Shown: in pieces, positions 12,636 through 24,391 of the stretch
Numbering within the stretch: position 1 is the first letter of the stretch
Layout of the letters: every line of letters begins with the position of its first letter
From: Apostichopus japonicus
Lineage: Eukaryota > Echinodermata > Holothuroidea > Aspidochirotida > Stichopodidae
DNA: 64,000 nucleotides
Direction: 5' to 3'
Assembly: GCF_037975245.1 (NCBI RefSeq)
Contig: NC_092569.1
Coordinates: 10,691,001-10,755,000, forward strand
The notes under the pieces: generated by a model
What the model was told of the DNA's origin: nothing
Databases searched by the model: none
The model's input: only the letters and a program-made list of their open reading frames with translations
Made by a program: the position numbers and the translations under genes

Positions 12636-15600
12636 TTATTGTTTCATACAATATATATATATATATATATATATATTGTTTTATTGTGTGCATAATATGT
12701 AAGTGTTCATAGACACAAACTACAGAATATCTAAGAACTGAATGGAGTCATGAGCAATGTTTCATCAGTGATTTATCTATCATTTGCATCTCTAGGGTGA
12801 AAGTAGTATTGTTGTGGCACCAAGGGATACTGTCAACGTTGAGGTCAGAGATGAGTTGGCCGTGGAGACTGCATTTTTGTCTAAAGGTAATATATCACCT
12901 CTGCCCATGCCCTATTGATGATTGTTGTCTGTATAGTTTTTGGTTCCTTTGCTCAAGTACTATTTACTCAAGATAACATGTGTGTTGATGTAAGTAAATG
13001 TCAAGAACAGTGGGTTGGTTTGAATTGAAGATTTTCAGTGCCAGATTTCATTTTGCTGATTAAATATGAGGGGTGGGGCCCGAGAAATTTATGCCTGAAT
13101 TTGGTTCATTCACACAGAATCTATAGAACTTTGGGTTGGTTGAAATACTACTTGACACAATGGTGGGCCCTATTGGTTTTGTTGTGAATATGCTGTATGG
13201 TAATGATTTGCAGGTTTTAGCGAATTAATGTGAGATTGACTTCATATATGGTGTGTACATGACTTCATGTTGCTTGACAGTTAAGACATTTGAAATAGAC
13301 CCAAGGTTGTATTCATGTCATTAATTAGACATTGACATTGAGGATTTCTAAACTACATTGCTAAAACTGTTAAACAGAAGAAAAACCAATGCAGCCATGT
13401 GTTTGTCAAACCCTGTAAGTGCAAATTATTGTCTAGTTAGGTAAGAAACATTTTGCAATGTACATAAATCTCAACCTTCAATTTTTTGAACAGATACCCA
13501 GACAGACCGTTCAGAGTATGTTGAGGCATACGTTCAGTGTGCTTTTGTCCCACTGCCACCACTAGAGTTCAGACACACATCTGAGGAGTTTCCAAAGCCA
13601 GCTACTCCTAAGCCAGCTACCCCCAAGCCAACCACTCCATTATCAGTTAGCCCTACAAAGCCACCATCAGAACTTAGTGAAGAATCCAGTGAGCCAAACC
13701 AGCCATCAAGCCCAATTTATGAGCCTTCTTCTCATTCATCTGATCCCAGTGGTGATCATGGACCTGGATCATCTCCAGTGTAAGAACTATTATCCTTCTT
13801 TCTCACATTTGCATGTCAGTTTATGACATATATGTTAACTCAATTCACTACATTAAATACAATGTAGTCAATCCTCTCTCTCAAAGTGTGAAAAAATGAA
13901 AATTGAAGACAAAGACCCAAAAAAAAGTGTGAGCAGATGAATGGGTTGTTTTGTTAGGTAATAATTATCAACAGATCTTGCTGGTTTTTAGAATTCAGCC
14001 TTACATGCGTTCGGTCAAGCACACAAAACCTGCCTGCTCTAATGTAAGAAAGTAATATGAAAGGTTTTCATGAAACAGTGGTGTGTGCAATTCTCAAAGT
14101 GCAAATGGTTTTCCTGTTACTAGATTTATTCCCCTCCAATTACATTTCTTTTGGCAAATCATAGATGAACAGTATTAGGGTCTGTTTTTTTTTTTCTGAA
14201 GGACTTTGCCTGTTTTGTTGATTGACATTTTTCACACCTTCATGATGAAAAAAGGCTGTTCTAAAAAATCCTCAAAAATATAAATTCTGTCTGAATGATC
14301 AAATAAAATTGTTTATAAGTGATTTGAATGTGGTCTTTGCAAATTCAGTGAGTGGGAGCTGAAATTTTTGGACATGCCAAATCCCAAACATAGATAGCCC
14401 TGACACTGTTCTTTGCATACACTTCCAATGTACTGATGAGTGCATGGTTTGCCAGAAAGTCTGAAAAAAAAAACTTTTCAAAACTTTTTTATCTGCAGAA
14501 AACCAAATGTTGAGGAGACCAAAGAACGTGTATTTTTGGTGATGGAGAGTTGTCTCCTGCTGCTCTTCAAGTTATGTTCTGCATGCAGTGGAACTGTGGA
14601 GGCAGTGGTGTGGAACATTATAGGGTCCATGATAAGGGTCAGGCAGAGGTGTAAAGAGTGTGCCAACATCACCTTCTGGGACAGCCAGACGTTAGTAGGA
14701 AACATTCCCCATGGCAACCTGATGATGAGTGCAGGGATTCTGTTTGCAGGATCAAATCCTTCAAAGACCCTGCGGGTCTTTACAAATATGTATTGTCCTG
14801 CCATTACAAAACGGACATTTCACAGGCATCAGAGGAACTGGCTGCATCCAACAATCAGCAGAGTTTGGCGGGAGTCGCAGGAGGAGATGATTGAGGGGCT
14901 GAAGGAGATCGGTATGGCAGTGAACCTTGGTGGAGATGGAAGGAGTGACAGCCCAGGTCACTCTGCAAAATATGGGTCCTACACTTTCGTTGACCTTGAC
15001 TGGAACATGGTTCTTCACCAAGAATTAGTACAGGTACTGATATTTAAGATATAAACTTACATTGATTCTACAAATGTACCTTAAACAACTATGTCTTTTG
15101 CTCACATTTGATGAAATGAGGCAATCAGAAACAAATCTTTCATATTCCTTGCAATTTTTTCCCTTTTACAGAGCAATGAAGTTTCCAGCAGTAATGCTAT
15201 GGAACTGGAAGGCCTGAAGCGGGGGTTGCAGTTCTTTGCAGGGCAAAATCTCCAGGTCAACTCTCTTGTGACAGACAGGCACCGTTCCATTTCAAAATAT
15301 ATGAGGGAAGACCAAAGTGAGATTGACCATCGCTATGATGTTTGGCACATAGCAAAAGGTGTCTATTTATTCCACTTTTTAAATGGGTATATTACGGGTG
15401 TTGCCAAAATTCAATTAAGCTAATACAGCAACAACTCTCTGTCTTGGTTTAGTGACCAACATACACAATGAATTTTTGTAAGTTTGCCCAAGTTCCTATT
15501 GCTACACCATCACTTATAAAACAAATTGTGGTAATCATCCATGATGAGATTACTACCAATGCTATGTTTTGTTTCATTACGTAAAATTTGGCCTCAAAGT

Positions 15601-17130
15601 GATTTTTCTGCAATGGACAATTTATTACACTCTGCTTTATATTTTGCAGGTACTTGTAAGAAAATTGACAAGCTGGCGAAAAAGAAAACCTGTGCAGCAG
15701 CTGGTGCCTGGGCAAAGAGTGTAAGCAACCACCTCTACTGGGTTGCAGCATCTACACCTGACGGTGATGGTGATGTGATGTTGGCCAAGTGGCTGTCTGT
15801 TGCCAATCACATCCAAGATGTGCACCAGCATGATAGTGATCTTTTCCCAAGATGTGTGCATGGAGAATTAAATGTACCAGGAAGAAAGAAGAAGTGGCTG
15901 CAACCTAGTAAGTGGTTCTAGGTGTAGGTGTAACTATTATAACATGGGTGGATGTCCATCTCTCTTCTTGATAATCTTACGTTGAGAAATTGGAAGGTTA
16001 TACATATACAATAAATGCAAAATGGTGTCCACGACAACACTAAAAATCTATCCCTTTTTTTTGAACAGGCACCGAAGTTTGTGAGAAAATGGTACAGGTG
16101 ATAACTGCTAAGTGTTTGCAGAAAGACGTTATGCAGTTGTCATCTGCATATCAAACTTCAAACGTTGAAAGCTTTCACAGTGTAGTTATACACTTTGCCC
16201 CGAAGAATACCCACTACAGCTACCATGGAATGATCAGCAGGTAAACATTGTACCACTTTTATCAATTCTAGGCATCAAGGTTTAACTCATGTAGACATTG
16301 CACTTACCAGCTGCATAGCCTTAACACCCATTAAGAATTTTAAAATATTTGGAAACAGATGGATGTCTTTTATTAGTAACATCATCAATATTTAATTTTC
16401 AAAATGGTTCATACCTATCACTTTCCTAAGTCCACTTTATAAACATGATCTCTGGTAAAAGCAATGCTACTCCCAGTCTTACATTTACTGTGAAACCAGC
16501 AGAAATGTTTGAAAGTGAAGATAAGGGGTTGACAATTATCAGTGTATTCTCCACAAGTAATAATATTTATACCCAGGGAAATACTTCAGCAAAACAATGA
16601 GCAGGGGTGTTTAGACACCTGCCATTTAATCATACTCAATTCTTATGATTCACATGTTAGTCTTTAATTTTGATTTCAGACTACAGCTTGCTGCTCTCCA
16701 TTTTAATGAAAATTCAAGCAGATCACAAGCCACCACAAATGAGGGAAAAGAAAGGTTTGCCATGAGGTTCCCAAAGTTTAAGAAAGGCCAAGCCACTGTT
16801 TCCAAGGTCCTTACCGATGCAACTTATGGTAAATATTTTTTCCTGCAACTACAGCCTCTTGCAGTGAAATGCAACTTTCATAAGTTATGTAAAGGCAAAT
16901 TTTTCCATTAAGTCACAGTGTTACTTTTTCCCCTTGAATAAATATTCTTTTTTATTGGGGTTGCAGGTTATGTAGAGAAACTGACATCAACTCTACTTCA
17001 GTTGTGTAAGGCTGGAAGAAGCACTATAGGAGACCTTGAGGAAGCTTCTGCCCCACCACCACTGGCAAGCTCTTATGTCCATCCAGACAAAGAGGAGGCT
17101 GTCCAGCAACACAAGAGCAGATATAACTAG
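9924..17130 (+). CDS. Kolobok transposase, THAP zinc finger plus DDE nuclease, ten exons
   Basis: Exons inferred from GT-AG sites and matching phases: 9924-10397, 12070-12219, 12796-12886, 13494-13779, 14499-15033, 15172-15358, 15650-15907, 16069-16240, 16680-16828 and 16967-17130. Joined they make 2466 nt, 821 aa and a TAG stop, with no internal stop or frameshift. Residues 1-93 are a THAP domain (C5, C10, C54, H57, W33 and the closing AVPTLF at 88-93), expected to bind the transposon ends. A basic stretch near 140-158 could be a nuclear signal. Residues about 230-330 are Pro/Ser-rich linker. The catalytic region follows: GDGRSDSPGHSAKYGS with D480/D484, TDRH with D547, DVWH (D568-x2-H571) and NVESFHS with E694. 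These fit the DDE triad and D(2)H motif described for Kolobok transposases; assignment of the first D is inference. The start codon is chosen because the THAP domain begins at residue 3-5. Confidence 0.9.
11089..11130 (-). repeat. Short telomere-like stretch in transposase intron 1
   Basis: GGTTAGGGTTGG and GTTAGGGTTACC lie within about 40 bases, so three degenerate TTAGGG units occur in the opposite orientation to the satellite tracts. Too short and impure to be a tract; probably chance. Confidence 0.4.
12588..12677. repeat. Duplicated (TA)n block in transposase intron 2
   Basis: Two copies of a module: CATACAATATATAT followed by a TA run and ATTGTTTTATTGT. Simple-sequence growth with no sign of function. 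Confidence 0.7.
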
Positions 17131-17993
17131 TATACAGCTCTACTAATCTAGCCATCTATCCGTCCGTCCATCTGCCATGTTACTATACCACCATACTTGA
17201 ACAGATTCACTTGAACATTATATATATTTTCAAAAATAAGAAAAACTGATTGTATTGTATGATCATGAAAGTTGGTGAGCACTATGATTGACCAATGGTA
17301 CAAAAGGGGGGGGGGGGATGTGGGTTATATGAAAGGTTAAATAGTGATCACTTTCACCCATTTTTTTAAAATGCTCAAATGCTGCTTCTACAAATTATAT
17401 TTAAGTTAATCAGTACTATCGCTTGCCAATGGTACATACTGTATGGGACCCATGTGAAGTTTGTTACACATTTTTTTATATGAAGTGAAATTTATTATGG
17501 GGGCAAAATGTTTTCATCTAGCCTGAACATTGCAGGGATAATGTATGGGCCACCCTCCTTGTTCATTAGGGGACATATCCTCTTCCCCATTCTCCTCACC
17601 CTGACCCCTCATTTAAGTCTGTTTTTATGTCAAATGAATATTTGAAGTATTTTTTAATCTTGTAGTTGTTATGTTATGTAAGTCTTTCTTTAGCTCTAAT
17701 TTTCCTTGTTTTAAGCTACAGCTACTTCTTGAGAACTTCTTCAACTTCTTGAAGTAATTGAAAACCGAGGCTTCACACAAGCACATGCATATTCACACAC
17801 TGCCACATTAAGCACTCATTTATTCCTCATTGTTTTGTGAAATTAAAAATAGTTATAAATATTTGTAAACAATCACAACTTCCAAGTTCATACTTTCTTT
17901 TGTCACTGATTTTTTTTTTTCTTGCTTTCTTTAATGTTAGAAAACCATACAAAATCAGCACTTTAAAGTAGATGACCAATGAAGATTTTCATT

Positions 17994-17999
17994 AATAAA
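17994..17999 (+). terminator. Candidate polyadenylation signal of the transposase gene
   Basis: AATAAA, 864 bases after the stop codon and 53 bases before the stop codon of the convergent - strand gene. No nearer AATAAA was seen in the 3' region. Confidence 0.5.
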
Positions 18000-18031
18000 A
18001 GAGACACACCTTCTCTTGATTTACCGTTATG

Positions 18032-18037
18032 TTTATT
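18032..18037 (-). terminator. Candidate polyadenylation signal of the ballast-like gene
   Basis: AATAAA on the - strand (TTTATT on +), 15 bases past the TAA stop of the ballast-like gene. With the signal at 17994-17999 on the other strand, the two transcripts probably overlap at their 3' ends. Confidence 0.55.
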
Positions 18038-18051
18038 TACTACACACAAAT

Positions 18052-20294
18052 TTACAGTCGAGGCAATCTAAAACCTTCATAGTTGTCTGATGGAAAAGTG
18101 TCTCTAATTTTTAATACGGCACATGCTGGGAGGATCACCCTGACATCTTTTCCCAAAAACTGCCAACAAAACCTCACTAGTTGTCGATACGCCACGTGTC
18201 GATACTTCCTACAGATACAAAAGAAAGGAAAAGAAGAGAGAGAAAAAGCTTGTTCAGTACCAATACTTGCAAGCTGTGTATTGAAAACATACATTAGTTC
18301 TGTTTGAATTGTAATCTAATGCTAGTTACAATGTTTAAATGCCAAATGGAGGAACACTTTAAGCATGACATTGAGTGCTGGCCACCCAGATGAATTAAAG
18401 TCCATGAGTTGTACCTCTCTTCAATGATCAATAATGACAAGTGCTGCCCATTCCATTTTATTTATTGTACATTTCAGCATAAAACTGGTGCCGTGTAGTT
18501 AAAGGCTTCTAAAATTATAATAACATTAAATTTCTATGGCAATTCGTGTAAGCAATGCAAGTTTTTCATAAATCTTACTCATGTAAACTGCTCTCTCTTG
18601 CATTTTCTCCATACTGTTGGCGGTAAGCAAAATATGCTGTCCTTAATCCCCACCTGTCAAGACAGACAGCATGAAATCCAGGATGTGTTGTGATGCATCC
18701 TACACCTTCTTCTTCCATAACAACTTTCACCTGATCAATTTCAGTGCAGCATCTGCATTCCCTCGCAGTTGTCATTATGGCACAATGACCACAGGTACAC
18801 CTTTATGTGAAAGAAGATTGAAGTAGTAGTAGTAAACCACAAGAAAGACCACTGTATATAGAGTAATAAATTAGTGAACGACAATGCTGAGGCAGTTAGA
18901 AACTTCAACAGGGCCCTAGCTGTCTATCATGTATTTCATGAACCACTGCAAGAAAGCCCAAGTGCAACCCACCAAATTTCAGAATGTAAGAGATCTTTGA
19001 TTAAAAAAAAACGCCTGTAACTGACAGAATGCACTGTTCAATATTACTGAAAGTTTATACTGCCCAAATCATCCTTGTTTATTTCTCTAAGACACTACCC
19101 CAAGATTAGATAAACAGGAAGAACAGACCACATGTATTCGCTTGGTCAGCTAATTGAAGCCACACTCTGATGACCAGGAGAAAATAAAAGAGTGGTCTGA
19201 TTAGTGATTATGTGTTAGTACCATGGTCGATTGGAGCAGTTAATCGTACAAAATCTATGTTAATGGAATAAGCAGGCTCATATTGGCTTGACCATAAACA
19301 AATACTCATTCCGATATCATTCCAACAACTTGTGCCTTTCAAGACATGCATTAAAAACTGAAAATAACTTAATAATGTCCTTTCAAAATAAGGCACAGAC
19401 TTTTTCTTAGAGCAACAGCTATTCTACTGCACTGTAGTACTGTGATGGATTCAAGCCTAGGTTCTGTTCACCCTCAATGTTGCATACAGATACAGTTTCA
19501 TTATCATGAGTAAAATTGATGGGCAAACAAACAGGGAAAACAATAATTTCCTTCATTTATCTATTTACCAATTAACCACAGATTGAACAGACCTTTAAGT
19601 GACTGAATCACAGTACCCTAAGCCACTGATGTAGGCCTTGGTCATAGAATATAATTCATATTGTCACTGACCTAAGCCAGCTAAACTAACGTTAGGCATA
19701 ACTATGTTAGGCCTTGGCAGCCACAGGCTTGCCTAATTCCTGCTTGATCACTTACACGATTGAGTGAACAACCTTCGATTGAGTCCAAATTAGCCTAGGC
19801 TACATGCCTACGAAAACTTTCGCTTTCTATAATAAGTATGTACAACTACAACGTACACTGGCCCAAATAGGCATCGCGCTTAGGGTCGATATGATGAAGC
19901 ATTCTGGCGGCGTTCGATTACTAAGTATAATCTTATCAGAAGGCAAACAATGATATTGACACTGTGATAAAGGACACTTAATTTCCCAAATATTTACTGG
20001 TGAATGGGGTGAATGTTCGACTAACTCACGTATCCTTCATTATTTGAGTACGTACCAGTCCAAATTCCTTTGGCGATTACCTTCATCGCCTTGTACATCT
20101 CCTCCTCCAGCACGGCCCTCGCCATCGTTCTCGTCACCGGAATCATCCGTTTCTGGCTCGTACATGTAAGGCTGGATATCTCCGCCGCCAGGTAAATATT
20201 GTTGATCGGCGATATTCTCACCATCATTCTCGCTACTTTCGTCAGTATCTGAGCTCTCTACTTCGATACTGAGAGGAAAATATGGCACTGTCAT
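18052..20294 (-). CDS. Transposon-borne P2X7 ballast-domain-like protein, three exons
   Basis: Exons on the - strand: 20294-20056, 18800-18579 and 18208-18052, with GT-AG sites and matching phases, giving 618 nt and 205 aa. Residues 1-79 are very acidic (SSDTDESSENDGEN, ETDDSGDENDGEG). Residues 80-205 have the cysteine pattern of the P2X7 intracellular C-terminal (ballast) domain: WCTCGHC at 80-86, ECRCC at 94-98, CITTHPGF at 115-122, a C126, then HVAYRQL and ILPACAVLKIRDTFP near the end. In vertebrate P2X7 this domain binds zinc and guanine nucleotide; here there is no channel, and the role in the transposon is unknown. An upstream in-frame Met at 20372 would add 26 residues; 20294 is preferred because the acidic part starts there. 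It runs convergently to the transposase inside the same pair of inverted ends. Homology was judged by eye, without a search. Confidence 0.85.
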
Positions 20295-20559
20295 GTTTGT
20301 TTTCGGTAAAGATGTCTGGTAATAGCGTGAATTCGTCCAGTAAAATATACTGCGCAGAAGTGACAACTTCATCGACGTTCTGCGCTACAATACCGTACGT
20401 CATCAAAAATGAATACGAAATTAGCTGGCATTCGATGGCCTGATATGAGCGGTTATATTTCACCAATTTTGAATCTGAAGGATTTTTCTGTCGAAAACCA
20501 TCGAAGTCGATTTGGGATAATTGTTGTACGTTATAAAGAGTTCAGTAGAGTTTCGTTTT

Positions 20560-20575
20560 CCGTGTCACATGTCCT
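20560..20575 (-). repeat. Right terminal inverted repeat of the Kolobok element
   Basis: CCGTGTCACATGTCCT, the exact complement of the left end, followed by TTAA (20576-20579). Confidence 0.95.
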
Positions 20576-20838
20576 TTAACAGTATAACATTGCTTGGTTA
20601 CTATATATTTAAAAAATAATTAGCGGCGTGACTATCAATGGGAGACTGAAAGTTGGTTTTTGTTGGGTTCGGTGGGGATGGGGGAGGGGGTCGGGAGGAG
20701 AGGGATGGGAAGTGAAAGTTGTACAGATTTTGCGGATTACTGTGAAACAGCCTAGTGTTTCTTTGCTTAGCTTAAAATCTGCTAATATTATGAAGCTTTA
20801 GTTACATCCGTCGAAAAGTTACACTCTGTTGAAATCAG
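20576..20838. repeat. Satellite unit 3, right remainder
   Basis: Resumes with the second TTAA copy (20576-20579) followed by CAGTATAACATTGCTTGG, exactly the sequence that follows CCTCTTAA in uninterrupted units such as 6011-6030. Confidence 0.95.
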
Positions 20839-23626
20839 GGAGTTGTTTAGGATTGAAACGTTGCACTGCTTTACGGCTCTACATTACTGTATCAAATATA
20901 CAATGTCCATATACATTGTACGCTGTAGTAGTGCATTCCTAACCCTAACCCTAACCCTAACCCTAACCCTAACCCTAACCCTAACCCTAACCCTAACCCT
21001 AACCCTAACCCTAACCCTAACCCTAACCCTAACCCTAACCCTAACCCTAACCCTAACCCTAACCCTAACCCTAACCCTAACCCTAACCCTAACCCTAACC
21101 CTAACCCTAACCCTAACCCTAACCCTAACCCTAACCCTAACCCTAACCCTAACCCTAACCCTAACCCTAACCCTAACCCTAACCCTAACCCTAACCCTAA
21201 CCCTAACCCTAACCCTAACCCTAACCCTAACCCTAACCCTAACCCTAACCCTAACCCTAACCCTAACCCTAACCCTAACCCTAACCCTAACCCTAACCCT
21301 AACCCTAACCCTAACCCTAACCCTAACCCTAACCCTAACCCTAACCCTAACCCTAACCCTAACCCTAACCCTAACCCTAACCCTAACCCTAACCCTAACC
21401 CTAACCCTAACCCTAACCCTAACCCTAACCCTAACCCTAACCCTAACCCTAACCCTAACCCTAACCCTAACCCTAACCCTAACCCTAACCCTAACCCTAA
21501 CCCTAACCCTAACCCTAACCCTAACCCTAACCCTAACCCTAACCCTAACCCTAACCCTAACCCTAACCCTAACCCTAACCCTAACCCTAACCCTAACCCT
21601 AACCCTAACCCTAACCCTAACCCTAACCCTAACCCTAACCCTAACCCTAACCCTAACCCTAACCCTAACCCTAACCCTAACCCTAACCCTAACCCTAACC
21701 CTAACCCTAACCCTAACCCTAACCCTAACCCTAACCCTAACCCTAACCCTAACCCTAACCCTAACCCTAACCCTAACCCTAACCCTAACCCTAACCCTAA
21801 CCCTAACCCTAACCCTATCCCTAACAGTTGTAGAAACATAAATTCGAATGTATACTTTATTATTAGTAATGTTAACGCATAAAGCACGAGCGCTGAAAGC
21901 TCGTGCCTGTATTACATTCCATTGAACAAAGATTTCGTGCTGCAGGAGGGGGGGGGGGTCTGTAATACTAACTGCGCCAAATGTAACAAAACAACTTCAT
22001 CTGTTTAGTTTTTGGAAGATATGATAAAAAAAAAAAAATGAGGAATTGTCGAATTACGATAGTTCTTGCGATTCCTGCTAATGGAAAGCATCTTCTTAGA
22101 ATAAAAGACTATCAATAATTACTCCATAATTAACTTTAAATTTGGTGAAGAGATTTGGAGGGTGCATTAACTGTGATCTTCAACAAGGTTGGGCGTGAAC
22201 AATACTCGTTGAGTTTCGTAAACTGTCTGGAAACTGACGACTAAAAACATTACGAAATGAGGCTCCACTCTAGAAACGGTCCACATCATTTCTTTACTTT
22301 TATTTGTGAGAATCCTCCTTTAAATGCCCCCACCCCCCCCCAAATCGACGGTGTTTACATTAGTACCAATTTGGTGTAAAAACAATTAGAATGAATTGTG
22401 CGTTGCAAGTATCATTATAAAGCTATAATGTTAACTAATTTCTTGACAAAAATTATACCAAATGATATTTGCGAGAAACCGAAGCAGCCAGGGCGGTCAA
22501 GTTAAACCAAAATATAGAAAACACAAGAACTGTCTTCATAAATTCGCACAGGGAAGGCTATATGTAATAGAGGGCGCAATATCACATTTGTAACCAAAAT
22601 AAATACCCGCAGGCCCCATTGTAAAATGTATAAAATCTAGTCTGTCGAAGAGCTGTATCGGGGTCGGGGTTGAGGAAACCTCGGTATATATGCATTTTTT
22701 TTACTGTAGTTATTGTGGCATATTTATCATAGAGCTCGTTGTACCTGGTATGTATGTTCTCTCGTCACAAAACAAATAGAAAACAGCTTTTTGACAGATT
22801 TTGATTCAATTTATTTATTTATTTCTTACTAAAGTAGTAAAATCCACTAACATTGTAGACTATGATATAGACTAAACATGTTTTTTCTCAACCAAACGAA
22901 TGTTATAACGTGGAAAATTATGAAAGGTTTCAAGTTACTCTTAACATTTCTCATCTACTGATTTGAACAGTTTATACGTACATTAAAAAAAAAAAAAAAT
23001 GGTCGAATCGAATGCATTTATTTTTTGCTGATTAACCTCTGCTTCGCAGAAAAATCTAGTTGCAGGGCGCGATCCAAAGTAGGTGTGTAACCCCCTTTTT
23101 TGTACCCCCCCCCCCCGAAAATTTAAAATTGCTTATAGGCTTATATACTAACACAACCTTGTGTATAGACCTTTTCATAGACCTAACTTATAACCTAATA
23201 TGCCCCAGACTACAACATTTCACACATCCCCTAGCTGAGGGGGTGGCTAGAAGAACCCCATTTCCATATACCCTTCCTTTTATAATCTTCTTGTAAAATT
23301 TGGTTCGATTAATACTCGCTAGGTTTGTTAAAATTGCCGACCAAATGCAAAATACTATTTGAAAGAAAGAGAGTAGAGAGCAAACGCCTTGTTGAAACGC
23401 CCATGAATACATGGCACTGCCGTGTAACAGGTTTTTAGGGGCACTGTCTAACATCTGTGTTAATATGCGGCTCTGTTTGTGTGAGTCTAAAGCTGCATTT
23501 TGCGTTAGAAATTACATTTTTTTTTTACTTTCGAAATTGGCTTCGGAATCCAATGCTATATTTTCATCGCACTGGGAGGGAGAACTTCGGGGTCCAATGT
23601 GCAGCTCATACTTTGAGGGACCTAAT

Positions 23627-23687
<61 letters not shown>

Positions 23688-24391
23688 ATATTTATATAGT
23701 AAACAAGGAAAACTTTGACAATATTATAAGCGCACATTTTCAGTTATTCAGTGTTGTTTGAAAAATGGTGAATGTGCCATCGGGCCTTTAACCTGTTACC
23801 TATCAGTATCTGTCAGTGTGATGTCTATAGCATATATTCTAACTATATTTCAAAGTGCGTTGCTATTTACGATTGTACTTTTAATAACACAATTTAGGGC
23901 CTGTTATTTTAAGGACGCACAGCGATCACTATATTTCTATATATAACTCAATTGAGAGAGATATATGTATATTTATGTCTCCAATTTAAGTGCGCCCTGC
24001 GTCACAGGTATGGACTCCCCAGTTTTGATTGAGGTTGGGAAATTAATAGCGGAAACGACCAATCAAATTGTTCACTTCGATAAACGTCATTGCTCACATG
24101 ACCGCGTATTTATGCTATACGGTACCTCTTAACAGTATAACATTGCTTGGTTACTATATATTTAAAAAATAATTAGCGGCGTGACTATCAATGGGAGACT
24201 GAAAGTTGGTTTTTGTTGGGTTCGGTGGGGATGGGGGAGGGGGTCGGGAGGAGAGGGATGGGAAGTGAAAGTTGTACAGATTTTGCGGATTACTGTGAAA
24301 CAGCCTAGTGTTTCTTTGCTTAGCTTAAAATCTGCTAATATTATGAAGCTTTAGTTACATCCGTCGAAAAGTTACACTCTGTTGAAATCAG
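20839..24391. repeat. Satellite unit 4
   Basis: Full unit with telomeric tract 4. It shares the CCCTAT border variant and TTATTATTAG with unit 2, but GAAGCAGCCAGG (about 22490) with unit 5. It therefore looks like a mosaic of the two lineages. TA/TG microsatellite at about 23627-23690. Confidence 0.9.
20938..21825 (+). repeat. Interstitial telomeric tract 4, (CCCTAA)n
   Basis: About 148 near-perfect CCCTAA hexamers with one CCCTAT variant at the right border, as in tract 2. Confidence 0.97.

Larger units (their letters stand above)
9492..20575. mobile_element. Kolobok-type DNA transposon, apparently intact and autonomous
   Basis: An 11084-bp insertion inside satellite unit 3. The ends are perfect 16-bp inverted repeats, AGGACATGTGACACGG at 9492-9507 and its complement at 20560-20575, flanked by TTAA on both sides. 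TTAA duplication, purine-purine at the left end and pyrimidine-pyrimidine at the right end, and a THAP/DDE transposase are hallmarks of the Kolobok superfamily; piggyBac shares TTAA but not the THAP protein. The element encodes two convergent spliced genes: the transposase (+) and a P2X7-ballast-like protein (-). Both have complete reading frames, and the satellite sequence on each side is identical to the intact units, so the insertion is young. Confidence 0.93.

Noticed and set aside
20242-20466. Overlapping - strand frame near the start of the ballast-like gene
   Set aside because: Different frame from the acidic exon; no domain and no splice continuity.
9492-20575. piggyBac as the class of the inserted element
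   Set aside because: TTAA fits, but the protein has a THAP domain and the GDGRSDSPGH / TDRH / DVWH / NVESFHS motifs of Kolobok rather than a piggyBac transposase.
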